A DNA stretch of 64,000 bases from Gentiana macrophylla (taxonomy: Eukaryota; Streptophyta; Magnoliopsida; Gentianales; Gentianaceae). Positions within the stretch are counted from its first letter, which is position 1, and each line of letters starts with the position of its first letter. The translations under genes were made by a program, and so were the position numbers. The notes below the pieces were generated by a model. It searched no databases and was not told the origin of the DNA. It worked only from the letters and a program-made list of their open reading frames with translations. This document shows positions 22,512 through 34,082 of this stretch, in pieces. The stretch covers positions 38,433,280-38,497,279 of the forward strand of contig CM047810.1 of assembly GCA_026214975.1 (NCBI GenBank), read 5' to 3'.

Positions 22512-24075
22512 ATGAGCGGATTCTGCTTCAGGGACATTAGGATATGTATTCACCCATGGTTCTCTGTCAAGTCTCGCCGGAGCAACGCTAACTGGTATTC
22601 CGACTTCGCTTTTGTTTGGAGCTACTACCTTTGCACCCAGAAGTTACATGCAACAAGGTTTTATCCCAGAAACCAGTCCTCCTCCCATATCAGGTTTGAG
22701 CTTTGGTAGATTGGATAACAATCCATATTTCCTCAGCACTGGTTTTTCCACTTTACCACCTGCACCTAATCTTAGCTCGTTTAATCCTCTGGAGAGTTCA
22801 TCCATGTCGAATCTGCCATTCACTGGAAATCTGAATCAGGTTTGCAGTGTAAAATTAGACTGATCCAATTATTTGTTGTGGAAATCAACAGTTCTGCCTA
22901 TTATTAAGGGTCATCGTCTGGAGAGTTATGTCCTTGGGGAAGAAATGCATCCCAGACTTGGTTCAACCTCTCTGTCTGTGTCACCTTCACCATTTCAACG
23001 ACCACAGACAGCTGAAGAATGGAGTGTCACTGATCAGTTACTAATAGGATGGTTAATGAGCTCTATGACCACTGAAGCTTTACAAGAAGTGGTAGGATGT
23101 ACATCTGCTTGACAAATTTGGTTTACTCTTGAGACTTTGTTCAACAGTCAGGTAGAAGCTAGAATGTTGGAATACAAGAGTGCCTTGACTAGAGCCACCA
23201 AAGGATCAAAGTCTATGGTTGATTATTTGGCACATATGAAGTCATATGCAGATAATTTAGCTGCTACTGGGTACCCTGTATCCAAATCTGAGCTAATCTG
23301 GGCTACACTTGGTGGACTTGATAAGGAATATGAAGCAGCAATTGTGAATTTGACAGCTAGAGTGGGATCTATGAATTGACAAGAAGTTCAGTCCCAACTT
23401 CTTGTCCATGAAAGGCTTCTAGCTAGGTTTAATAGTGGTATTAGTAGTGATAATCATAGAGGACCAGTTGCTAATTATGTCAGCAGTAAAAATCCTAAGC
23501 CTAATTACACTACCAGACCTAGAAACCCTTCCAACAACAACAATAGAGGAAGGGGTGGTAGAAACAACAGAGGGAGAGGTGGAGGAAGGAACTCCAATAA
23601 CAGCAGCTCTTCCAACAGACTTATGTGCCAATTGTGTGGCAAGAGTGGACACATAGTTACTGCATGCTGGCATAGATTTGAGCAGGATTTTATTCCCCCC
23701 AACTCTAACAGCTCTTCCAAACAGGCCATGGTTGCTACTCCATAGAGCATTGATGATGGAGCGTGGTATCTAGACAGTGGAGCAACTAATCAAATCACCT
23801 CTGATATCAATAATCTGCATATCACTGGAGACTACACTGGTTCAGATAACTTAACAGTGGGAAATGGTGAGCAGATTTCTATCAAACATGTTGGTTCCTG
23901 TTTTCTTCCCACACATAACAATCAATCCTTACAACTTAAAAACTCTTTTCATGTTCCCAATATGACAAAAAATCTTGTTAGTGTCTCTCAACTTACTAGT
24001 GATTATCCTGTTACCATAGAATTTGACAATCATTGTTGTTATGTTAAGGACAAGGAAACAAAGACCCTGCTGTAA
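22512..24075 (+). pseudogene. Copia gag and protease, Ale/Retrofit-like
   Basis: From 22,612 on, one frame reads through with in-frame stops at about 22,861, 23,110, 23,377, 23,743 and 24,073. The gag body has LLWKSTVLPIIKGHRLESYV, SMVDYLAHMKSYADNLAATG and ELIWATLGGLDKEYEAAIVN, then an Asn/Gly/Arg-rich stretch and the CCHC knuckle CQLCGKSGHIVTAC (about 23,630). Protease follows with WYLDSGATNQITSD (catalytic D in DSGA) and NLVSVSQLTSDYP. The gag style is that of Ale/Retrofit copia elements. Most of the stops can be explained by C-to-T or G-to-A changes of CGA, TGG or CAG. The frame ends at a TAA within the VKDKETKTLL stretch, where the lineage signature changes. Confidence 0.85.
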
Positions 24076-26689
24076 TATCTAGTGCTACATGTCAGAAAGG
24101 AAAGCAGGTTAAAAGATCTTTCAAGTCAAAGCCACAACAACCAACAACAAGGATTCTACATCTACTTCATATGGATCTTTTTGGACCAGTTACACCTGTG
24201 AGTGTAAGTGGAAAGAAATACACTTTAGTAGTGGTTGATGACTTTTCAAAATTCACATGGACCATCTTCATGAACAAGAAAAGAGAGACACTCAAGAAGC
24301 TCCCAGATTTACTAAGAAGAATTCAAAATGAAAAGGAGTTGAAGATCATCAAGATAAGATTAGACATATGCACGGAATTCTTAAATGAAGTGATCATAAC
24401 ATACTGTGAATAAAATGAAGTTCTGCATCAACTATTAGCAGCAGGGACTCCACAGCAGAATGGTGTAGCAGAAAGGAGAAATAGAACACTCAAGGAAGCA
24501 GTTAGAACCATGATTGCAGAAGCATGCCTACCAAAAAGATTTTGGGCTGAAGCAACAAATACAACATGCTATACTCAAAACAGATCTATCATCAACAAAC
24601 ATCATGGAAAAACACCATATGAAATTCGGAATGGAAGAAAACCTAACATTTCACATTTGCATATTTTGGATTTAAATGTTTTATTTTGAACAGGAATCAG
24701 CTACATACTTTTGATGAAAAAGCTGATGAGGCAATCTTCATGGGATACTCAGACACTAGCAAAGTATTCAGAGTTCTTAACAAGAGAACTCCTGTGATTG
24801 AAGAATCAATTCAGGTAGTGTTTGATGAACCAAACACCAGTACTGAAGATTTACAATCTTTTGAAAAGGAAGCCCCCACAAAGACAAGTCTACATGAATA
24901 CAACAGTACCAGCTACTATTTTGGATCACACTTTTGGCAATAAATAGGAAGTAACAGTCACGGCAACAACAGAGCCACCAAGGCAATATCAAGAAGTTGA
25001 TGCTCGAGAAGGAAAAGTAGAAGAACCAGAGCAAGCACAACTTCAACCTGACTTAAACTGGCTCAAAGATCATCCAGAAGAACAAGTCATTGAAGATGTT
25101 CATACAAGAGTTAGAACCAGAAGACAATTGGAAAACATGCTCACTGGTTTTCTGTCACAGGTGGAACCCAAAACAATAGATGATGCAATTCAAGATGCTG
25201 ACTGGATTACAACCATGCAATAAGAGCTCAATGAATTTGAGAGAAATAAGGTCTGGGAACTTATGGACAGGCCTGACATGGCCAACATCATTGGAACTAA
25301 ATGGGTATTCAGAAACAAGATGGATGAACAAGGAATTGTTGTCAGAAACAAAGAAAGGCTAGTTGCAAAGGGATACTCTCAGGCTGAAGGCATAGACTAT
25401 GATGAAACATTTTCACATGTAGCAAGATTGGAAGCAATCAGACTCTTCCTAGATTTTGCAGCCCACAAGGACTTCAAAGTATATCAAATGGATTTCAAGA
25501 GTTCATTTATGAATGGACTCCTAGAATAAGAAGTATATGTGGAACAACCCCCTGGTTTCCAACTCAAAGGGAAGGAAGACAAAGTATACAAGCACAAAAA
25601 GACACTATATGGACTCAAACAGGCACCTAGAGCCTGGTATGAGACACTATCACAATTCTTAATCAACAATGAATTCAGCAAAGGAGCCATTGACAAGATT
25701 CTCTCAAGCTAGAAGAAGGAGCAAGCACTTTGCTAGTTCAGATCTATGTTGATGATGTCATTTTTGGATCAGAAGATGAAAAGCTATGTGAGAAATTTGC
25801 AAATCTGATGAAAAGTAAATTTCAAATGAGTATGATGGGAGAACTCAACTATTTTCTTGGTCTACAAGTGAAACAAATGGAAGATGGCATCTTTATCAAT
25901 CAAGCCAAGTATACAAATGACTTAATACACAAATATGGTATGGATACAAGTGGCACATCAGATACATCAATCTATGCAAGAGTCATTCTTGGGAAAGATG
26001 AAAATGGAAAAGATGTTGATAAAAAGTTATATAGAGGAATTATTGGATCTCTACTCTATTTAGCTGCAAGCAGACCTTATATAGCATTTGCAGTAGGAGT
26101 TTGTGCAAGATTTCAAGTTCAACCAAAGGAATCTTATTTGCTAGAAGCTAAGAGGATCATCAATTATCTGAAACACACAGCTAATATAGGAATTCGGTAT
26201 CCAAAAGATGGAGGATTCAAACTGACATCTTACTCAGATTCAGACAATGCTGGATGTAAGATTGACAGGAAAAGCACTTCTGGAACTTGTCAGATGCTAG
26301 GCAGCAGACTAGTATCATGGTTTAGTAAAAAGAAAAATTATAAATCCACTTCAACAGCTGAAGCAGAATATATAGCAGCAGGCAGCTGCTGTGCACAAGT
26401 ATTATGGATCAGACAACAGCTATTAGACTATGGCATAGAAGAGAGGACAATTCTAATTATGTGTGACAACACAAGTGCTATATCAATCATAGAGAATCCA
26501 GTACTTCACTCAAGAACAAAGCATATTGATGTAAGACATCATTTTATTAGAGATCATGTGGAGAAAGGAGATGTTATCTTAAGATACATATCTACTGAAG
26601 ATCAATTGGCTGATATCTTCACAAAACCACTCAGTCATGAAAGATTTTGTAAGTTGAGAACTGAGTTGGGCATGATTGAAATTGATTAA
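24076..26689 (+). pseudogene. Copia integrase, reverse transcriptase and RNase H, SIRE-like
   Basis: A KGKQVKRSFKSKPQQPTTR linker leads to integrase: LHMDLFGPVTPVSVSGKKYT (first catalytic D), a weakened second site (RLDICTEFLN) and GTPQQNGVAERRNRTLKEA (third catalytic E). RT starts with [19 protein letters not shown] and has [16 protein letters not shown], then a stop and EVYVEQPPGF. The catalytic YVDDVIFGS lies in the long open block from 25,730. RNase H follows (SYSDSDNAGC, STAEAEYIAAGSC) and ends ADIFTKPLSHERFCKLRTEL. HSRTKHIDVRHHFIRDHVEKG is typical of SIRE-lineage elements. Frame changes occur near 24,415, 24,680, 24,945, 25,260 and 25,700. Inactive. Confidence 0.85.
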
Positions 26690-27289
26690 GTTATAAGGAG
26701 CAGCTAACTGGAGTAATCAGTAGAGTGACTTCACCAACTGACTGAACCTTTGCCAATTTGGGTGCGGTCACTTGGCAGGTAAGGCACTGGTAACCAGTGA
26801 AGTTCACTTCACCGATTTTTAGGAACAGTTTTATACAGCAGCTCAGTAAAGAATTAACTACACCGGCTTAGTGACCAGCCAAGTTACTCCACCGCTGAAC
26901 ACTTTGGAGAAAATAGCAAAGTAGAGTGTGAACATAATCAGTTTTATACATGTGGAAAGTCAGAAGATTTATGGAGAATTATTTTATGAAAGATTGCCCA
27001 CATGGAGTATAATTTTAATCGTGGAATTTTTTTTTGAATTGAAGGAATGACGGAAACGCCTCGATTCCCAGGATTTATCATTACATACCTCAATCCACTC
27101 CCCTACTACACTCAAAAACCGTGTTTTATATAGACAAAATCACGCCATTACTCCACAAAATCCTTCCATATTCAACCGCATTCACACTATCAAAAATTCT
27201 CCTATATAAACAACACTTAGAGGTTTTCAGAAAGTTTCTACGCTATCTTTTCATTTCATAAACCCTATTTTCTCCTCTCAATTTTTCTA
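26690..27289 (+). other. Spacer between copia pol and env-like ORF, with promoter-like end
   Basis: No ORF of note. The last 250 bp are C- and A-rich and contain CCTATATAAACAACAC at about 27,201, roughly 80 bp before the ATG of the next ORF. Confidence 0.5.
27201..27210 (+). promoter_or_regulatory. TATA-like motif ahead of the copia env-like ORF
   Basis: CCTATATAAA, 80-90 bp upstream of ATG 27,290 with a pyrimidine-rich leader in between. This would allow separate expression of the downstream ORF. Motif-based inference. Confidence 0.4.
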
Positions 27290-29161
27290 ATGGCTTCATC
27301 CTCATCAAAAACCAAATCTGTAAATCAATATGAGAAATCGATCGTCACTGGGTCATTCTTTAGACCTAAGCACTACATCACTCTGTGCAATAATGATCCA
27401 CAAGCACAAAGGTTAGTGGATGGATGCAACAATCTGGGGCTAATGACCTTCCTCAATCCCCCAATCACAGGCATATGCTATGAAACTCTAGTTGCATTCT
27501 AGCAAAATGCCAAGTTCATTCCCGGCGAAAAGAAGGGAACCCCGGATAGCATCATCCGCAACATGTTTGGCTGAGAACTGGTAATCACTCCAGGTCTCCT
27601 CCACAGATGTCTCAATCTCTTCAAAACTGGAACAGTGGAGATAAAGAAGATAGAGATCAATCTCGATACCTTCTGGGCTGAGATTGCAAAGAACCCAAGA
27701 CGGATAGCCAAGAAACTCAACTACCCTAGATCAGAACTCAAGCACCTGTTTGCCGAGTTTGCTCACTTGATCACGAAGAGTATTAAAGGAAATAAATGGT
27801 CTATGCACGGCATGACCGAGGTCAGGACCAAACTAATTGCAATCATCAATCAAGGCCTTGAATCAACTGGTCAATCTTCTTCTTCAATATACTACAGGAG
27901 CAACTTCAAAGAGAGATTGATCTGGGAAATTTGGTAGCAAAAAAAGGCTACCAGAATCAGGACATCTTCTGGAAGAAGAAATCATATGGGATCCCTCTCC
28001 AATATCTATTTGATCAAATGAAAGTGAGACCAATTCAGTTATACAAATTGCATGAGGCCAATGTGATGTTCACCTATATCAAGCCATCACAAAAACAACA
28101 AACTCTATCAGGAAAAAAGAGAAAGCATCCAGAAAGTAGTAGCTCTAGGATCGGCAGATGAACCAGATCTGAAACGGCAAAAGTTCAACAAGGGAGTATA
28201 CCAAGAAATGAAGACAGACCCCTTGTAATTAGTGAAGATGAAGAAGATCCAAAGGAAGAAGTTCATTCTGAGGATGAAGAAGAGGATGAGGAAGCATATT
28301 ATCTGACTCAATCAGATCAAGATGGAGAAGAGGACGAGGATAATGAAGAGTTTCATCTTACAAAAGATGAAGATGCAGTGACGGAAGATGATCATCACAA
28401 TGATGATCAAGACAAGAAGTTGGATTCTGATTATAACTTGATGCTCCATGATGTTATTCAAATAAGCAAGTCTCTTGAAGAAAAAAAGCTGAGTGTACCA
28501 GCTGAGGAAAATCACTCGGCTGATCCTGAAAGGACCCCTAGCATTTACCAAGAGGGAATGGCCGTGGAAGGAGTTCAGACTCCAGTACATGGAGAAACAG
28601 CACAGTCCTCACCAGGACTTGGAGATACAAAGCAATCTCAACAATCTCTATCTGATCAAGAGATTGAAGAAGAAGAAGAAGAGGAACCAGCTAATACATC
28701 TGCACCAGCACAGGAAGATCCAGACAGAGCTTTCAATTTGGATATCATTCCACTAGTTGTGGACATGGAGTGACATAATCTTAGCAGAGAGAATCTCAAA
28801 ACTGCTTTGAGATTACACCTCCATTGATCATAAGATTGAGGCCTTGATCAGTCACATTGAAGTTCAGGATGCAGTGATGGAGAGGCAAGGAGACTTACTC
28901 TGCAACCTGAATTATCTAATTCCCCATCATGTCCAGAAAAATCTAGAATTCTTGGCAGAGACACTTGATGGCAAACTCAACCCCATGGTGGGCACTCTGA
29001 ATGAGCACACTCATCAAATTCAGACCACAGACAGTATCTTGGATCACTCCACAAAGAAGCTTGACACTCTCATCCAAGTATCTGAAGCAACCAACAAGAT
29101 TCTGGAAGAAAATTTTGATGCTACCAAAAAGGGGGAAGGTAGCAAGGTTTCAAGAAAATAA
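27290..29161 (+). pseudogene. Env-like / additional ORF of a SIRE-type copia element, broken
   Basis: It starts at ATG 27,290 (MASSSSKTKSVNQYEKSIVT) and continues through stops and frame changes at about 27,500, 27,570, 27,935 and 28,160. The first part is globular (HLFAEFAHLITKSIKGNKW). The middle (28,160-28,770) is very acidic, with runs of Glu and Asp. The end (28,775-29,161) is a helical, heptad-like segment (LDHSTKKLDTLIQVSEATNK). SIRE-lineage elements are known for an extra ORF between pol and the 3' LTR, often called env-like, and position and size fit. I see no clear signal peptide or membrane segment, so an envelope role is not supported by this sequence. The last codons precede the polypurine tract by about 140 bp. 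Confidence 0.65.
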
Positions 29162-29302
29162 GTAGACTGAACAGAAATAATTTTCTTGTTTTGTCTTCTT
29201 TTGAATAATTTTTACGCCCTCCATGGATGAATAAAAATTGTGAGTTCTTATCATATGAATTATGTTTACTTATGTTCAGGCTTATAAGGGTTTTGGCATC
29301 AT

Positions 29303-29317
29303 CAAAAAGAGGGAAAT
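29303..29317 (+). promoter_or_regulatory. Polypurine tract of the copia element
   Basis: CAAAAAGAGGGAAAT directly before the LTR start TGTTAGTAAG. Confidence 0.8.
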
Positions 29318-30582
29318 TGTTAGTAAGTTTTATTTGTTTTGATGATGGTCATACTAGCTGTTATAGCAGGCCTGAAATAAGTTAGAAATCCCTGTATAAA
29401 TCTTTACTTAGAGTCTGACTTGTTGTATAAGTTTAGTCAGACAAGTATTGTACTAGTTGGTAGGATGGCTAAATAAAACAGAAAATCAGCAAAGTAGAAG
29501 ACAGCCAAGTACCAGCAGAAAAGCATGAAGACATATGGACTGACTTATAACCAGGGAAGTCTGTGATGACCTTGGATAAGTCTAAGTTATATTAAAAGTG
29601 ATGAAACTCTTTTTTTAATTATGAAGTACACTGATCCACACAAATCAAAGATCAGTGGAGTACAAATACTCTTGAAGAATCAAAGAATCAAGGAAGCAGT
29701 AAACCGGCAAAGTAAACTGTCTACCGGTTGAGTAAGAAATAGCTGTGTTCAACAGCTAAGTAAGCAGATTCACTCTACCGGTCAAGCAACATTTGAAACG
29801 GAAAAGTCAAGGTTGCCATCTGCAATGAGGAATCAACGCAATATCAAGCAATTAATGCAGAATCAATCAATGACGGATTTTATGATAGACATTTGAATAA
29901 AATCCGGATCACTGAAATCATGGAGAATTAAATCAGGAGGAATCAAGGATTATTCTCCACATTAAATAGCCAACGGATGGATTTTTAAATCAAGGATTAT
30001 CAAGCTATAAATAGAAGGCATTAACAGACAGACAAGACAACGATTTGAATATACAAAGAACAAGCAGAAACTCTATCAAAATCGTAAGCCTTCTCTTGAA
30101 TCTAAAAGAACTCATCTAGTGATCAACTCAGCTTTCAGAGCTACAATTCTACATCAAGCACTTAGATTTATCAACCTCTTTGTGAATTCAATTCACACCC
30201 CAGTAAAGCAACTGAATCAGAGCCATCTGAGAAAGAGTTGTGTTTGTGATAGTAGTTGAAGGATTTGTTCCCAGGGAGCAGTGTTGAAGATTGAGTCACT
30301 GAAGCTTTTGTAGCCAGGGAGTGATAGTCTTGGAGATTGTGAAGTTTGTGTAGCCCAGGACAATCTTACTATTGTATTGGTGAAAGACAATAGTGAATTC
30401 CTCCAATCATCACAGGAGAAGAGTGGATTAAGGGATTACACCACCTTGAACCACTATAAACCTTTGTGTTCATTTACTTACTGCACTTTACTTTACAACA
30501 TTTACTTACTGCATTTTATTCATACTCTGTGTGTGTATAATCTACTTTGAAAAAACTTTTAAGAAGGGACTTATCCGCTGCC
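29318..30582 (+). repeat. Copia 3' LTR, first part
   Basis: It begins TGTTAGTAAG after the polypurine tract. A TATA box (GCTATAAATAGAAGG) lies at about 30,004. It is cut at 30,582 by element 3 and ends with the duplicated CTGCC. The remaining 91 bp are at 57,538-57,628; together about 1,356 bp. Confidence 0.88.
30578..30582. repeat. Target-site duplication of element 3, left copy (CTGCC)
   Basis: CTGCC directly before TGTTAAGGG; the same five bases follow the far end of element 3 at 57,533-57,537. Confidence 0.9.
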
Positions 30583-31980
30583 TGTTAAGGGTGAATTTAC
30601 GTGTTTTATAACGCTATATTTTATAATGTTTTCCCCCACATTCGTATGAATTGCATGGAAATCACGTGTTTAAATGGGATTATTGAGCAAATGACATTTT
30701 TAATGAGTTAATCGCAAAGTTGGTGAATTTATATGTTTTAATTATGATTTTATGTTTATTAGAATTATGTTATGCTTTGCGGTGTTTTTGATGTCATGTA
30801 GGTACAATTATGTGGCTTAATTGATGATCAAATGTTGATGAATTTCGAGCTAATTCAAGTTAAAAGAGATAATGGTGAATTGGATAGAGAAGAAAAGAAG
30901 ATAAAGATGGAATTATCAAGTCTTGAACGAAGCTGGACTAGCGTTCATCTGAGCTGAACGAGCGTCCATGTCTGATCAAATGGACGGGCGTCTGATCAGA
31001 TGGACGGGCGTCCAGAGTAGATATGTTACATTCAGGAAGTTTGGACGCAGGGTGGACGCTGGCACGGACGGGCGTCTGAAGAAGACTCGGCCCGACTCAA
31101 AGTTCAGAGCATACCAGGCGGCGTCGAGCGGACCGACGGGGCGTCCAACGCCGATCGAGCGAGCAACCGACCTAGTTTTGACCTAGCCGACTTATTTTCC
31201 TATTTAAGCAGCAGCGCCCCAAACCCTAGGATAGACATTCATAGAGTCGAAATTCATCTTGAAACACAGCAGTAGTTTTGTTCTTTCTGTTTTTGGTTTT
31301 TTTTTATGCAATCAAAACAACTTTTTGATCTCAAGATCATTATGAGTAGCTAAACGCTTGGGTTGGACGAACGGGTGAAGCAATTCAAGAGGTGTTTGGG
31401 TTTTCTTAATTCTTTCTGCGTTTGCAATCAACAAAAGGTTCGATTTCTATTGCGTTTATTTTGTGCTTGATATCGATAGATAAAGCCTGTGATATTCGTT
31501 TGATGATAGTTGAATGAACTCTAGATCACCGCAATATTATTCAGATTAATCAATTTGTCTAAAAACGAAAGTTATCAAATTGTTAACCTAAATAATAGAT
31601 TCGAAAGAATTTATGCCTATCGTGCTTGAAGAATCAATCTTTGATAAAAGTTGATAAACAAATTATCTAAGAAATTAGTAATTTGCATTGGGTATAGGTT
31701 AATCTTGGCCTTTAGTTGATTTGCGTGCATAGGAAATTAGAAGCCTTTACTGCTTTCTTGAATTGCGGATCCTTGTTCATCTGCCTTTCTCCCCATTATT
31801 TGATAAACCTAAAATAGTTAGTTTTGTGACACTTTTGGCCAAAACTTAAAAACACATTCAACCTCACGTTCCTCGTGGGATCGACCCGGAATAACCGTTT
31901 TACTACAAGCTTTGCACTTGGAGCGACTAACCGGATTTTTATTTCTTGTCTTTTTGTTTCATTCACAAAAATCCACCACA
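30583..31980 (+). repeat. 5' LTR of element 3
   Basis: 1,398 bp from TGTTAAGGGTG to ATCCACCACA. A TATA-like TATTTAAGC lies at about 31,199. Upstream of it (30,957-31,145) GGACGGGCGTC recurs. The 3' LTR matches it closely except for a dense patch of small differences at about 30,925-31,020. Confidence 0.93.
30982..31145. repeat. Repeated GACGGGCGTC motif in U3 of element 3
   Basis: Exact copies of GGACGGGCGTC start at 30,982, 31,002 and 31,066, with near copies at about 30,957 and 31,131. The reverse complement GACGCCCGTC occurs three times in the leader (32,179-32,236). Confidence 0.8.
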
Positions 31981-31986
31981 AGTTTT

Positions 31987-32004
31987 TGGCGCCGTTGCCG
32001 GGGA
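31987..32004 (+). promoter_or_regulatory. Primer-binding site of element 3
   Basis: TGGCGCCGTTGCCGGGGA, six bases after the LTR end, identical to the sites of elements 1 and 2. Confidence 0.88.
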
Positions 32005-32287
32005 ACTGGCACGGTTTTATGTGTTTTTAGCATAGGTTTAGGTAGATCATTCGTTACTGAATCGAATAGCTTCTTTTCTCTTAACCGTTTCTCTTTTTAT
32101 TATTTTTCGGACGAGCGTCCATCCACTCTGGACGTCCATCCAGTTCTTCGACTAACCGGACGAACGTTTGGACTTCTAGACGCCCGTCTATCTCCATTTC
32201 TAGGCAGACGCCCGTCCAGGACCCTGGACGCCCGTCTGTCTTCCTGACTCCTTTCTTCTTTTTCTCTCCTTAGTTTTAGTTCGTCGT
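32005..32287 (+). other. Untranslated leader of element 3 with GACGCCCGTC repeats
   Basis: The sequence between primer site and gag ATG. Three exact GACGCCCGTC copies start at 32,179, 32,207 and 32,227, and looser GGACG...CGTCC strings lie at 32,109-32,140. Confidence 0.7.
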
Positions 32288-33826
32288 ATGCAAACACGAA
32301 GTAAACAAGGACAGTTAATTTTTGAGCCTGAGCTTGAACGAGACGTAGTTCGAGTAAACCGTAAACGAAAAGTTCCCGAGCCCATTCCGATTCCCGAAGA
32401 GGAAGTCGAAGAGAGTTCGAGTGAAAACTCTTCTGAAGATAATTTCTTCTCCAACCTCTTCTTCGAGGAGGAAATTACTGTTTCAATGGCTCAAGCCAAC
32501 CGCACCCTGGCAGACTATGCCACTCCCGGTGATGTGAACATTCGCTCGGCTGTGGTCATCCCTACCGATACAGCCCCGTTTGAGATAAGACCGGCTCTCA
32601 TCCAGATGGTGCAGCATGCATCAACTTTCTATGGGTATCAATCTGAGAACCCCTACACGCATCTTTATGTATTTCTGGGTATATGCGACACTACTCGCAT
32701 TAAGGATGTCAGTCAAGACATCATTAAGCTGAAACTATTTCCATTTTCACTCCGTGGAGAAGCAATGGAATGGTTTAAATCTCTTCCTTCTGAATCTATC
32801 CAAACTTGGGCCCACTTTCGAGTCAATTTTTGGCCCAATATTTTCCTCCGTCTAAGACAGACAATGTCTTAACGAGATCTCAAATTTTCATCAACTGAGT
32901 GATGAATCTTTCTTTGAAGCATGGAAGCGTTTCAAAATTTTGTTGAACAAGTGCCCCCATCATGGAATGGATTTGCAGAGAAAGGTCCACACTTTCTTCA
33001 GTGGTCTAAATGAGTCCACTAAAGGGATGGTCAACTCCTCATCTGGAGGAGTCTTCTTGAAGAAAACCCCACAGCAAGGGTGGGATTTATTTGAAGATAT
33101 AGCTAGGTACAACTATGCACCTACGTATCAATCACCAACGGCCCCTCGCCGCACCTAAAATCGAAGAAGTCAACAACCGTAATCATGGTCAAATGATTGC
33201 GACCTGCGCAGCTCAACTTTCGCTTTGACCATGACTAAAAATCAAAATCAGCCCTCTCTCCAACAGAACGCACAAGTATTCTCTTGTGATAACTGTTATC
33301 AGACTGGTCACATCAGTGACCATTGTCAGTACACTCCTATCCCCACCTTTCAAGCCAATCTTTGCCCAACAAACGAGGCGACATGATTCGATGAATCGCT
33401 ATACACAGTGGGCTTAGAGGTCACATTTCTGCAACATGCCCCTTGAATGGTGGAAATGAGAGAAACAATTCTTCTGGCCCGCAAAACCAGAGATTTTCAA
33501 ACCAGAATAACACTCAAGGTCAGAACTACAACCAGAATAGAAATTATGCTCAAAATCAAGGTTATGACCAAAACCGCGCTCAGAATTCGGGCTACAATCA
33601 AAATTCGGGACAGAATACCACTCGCAATGCCTACTACCAGAACCCCAACTCGAGTCAAAGTTCAAATTCTCAACCGAAAACAAATCCAACCTGGCCCACT
33701 AATCACAACTCACAGCAAAACCACCCTAATCCGGATTCCTCAACTTATGGTACTACCCCTACACGGGCAGAGTATGAAGAGCAACAGAGGACGATGAAGA
33801 ACTTAGAAAGACAGTTAGATGACTAG
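32288..33826 (+). pseudogene. Element 3 gag, several frameshifts
   Basis: It starts at ATG 32,288 (MQTRSKQGQLIFEPELERD), the first ATG in frame after the leader. An acidic N-terminus is followed by the gag core with LKLFPFSLRGEAMEWFKSLP and a frame break at about 32,850-32,940. The frame then reads LNKCPHHGMDLQRKVHTFFS. A CCHC zinc knuckle CDNCYQTGHISDHC is encoded at 33,285-33,326, in a stretch separated by stops from its neighbours. The C-terminus (33,443-33,826) is extremely Asn/Gln-rich (NQNRNYAQNQGYDQN), a low-complexity region common in Athila gag. Gag packages the RNA; this copy is broken in at least four places. Confidence 0.85.
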
Positions 33827-34082
33827 TTGAACAATTAGTTGCCATGACCTCAAGGTCGACTACCTAGTTTCTGAGAAAAAACCTAAAAGTGGGCATGCGG
33901 CCCAAGTCAAGCAAGAACAAACCATCATGCCGAGCTCGCACTCCATTACCCCTATGGACAAGAGGAGTCAAATGCTATGAATCTGAGGTCCGGTACACAA
34001 TTGCAAATAACACCACAGTTACAGACATGAAACAGGGAAGCGAGTAAGCCCTCCTACCCCGATTCGGTAGGAGGGAAGAATC

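Noticed and set aside
31987..32004. GC-rich conserved 18-mer as a tRNA gene fragment
   Set aside because: Its place a few bases after the LTR in three elements marks it as a primer-binding site; no cloverleaf surrounds it.
33447..33797. 116-codon basic ORF overlapping element 3 gag
   Set aside because: It is the +1 shadow of the Asn/Gln-rich gag tail; its RT/RI pattern is that expected from the codons in the other frame.
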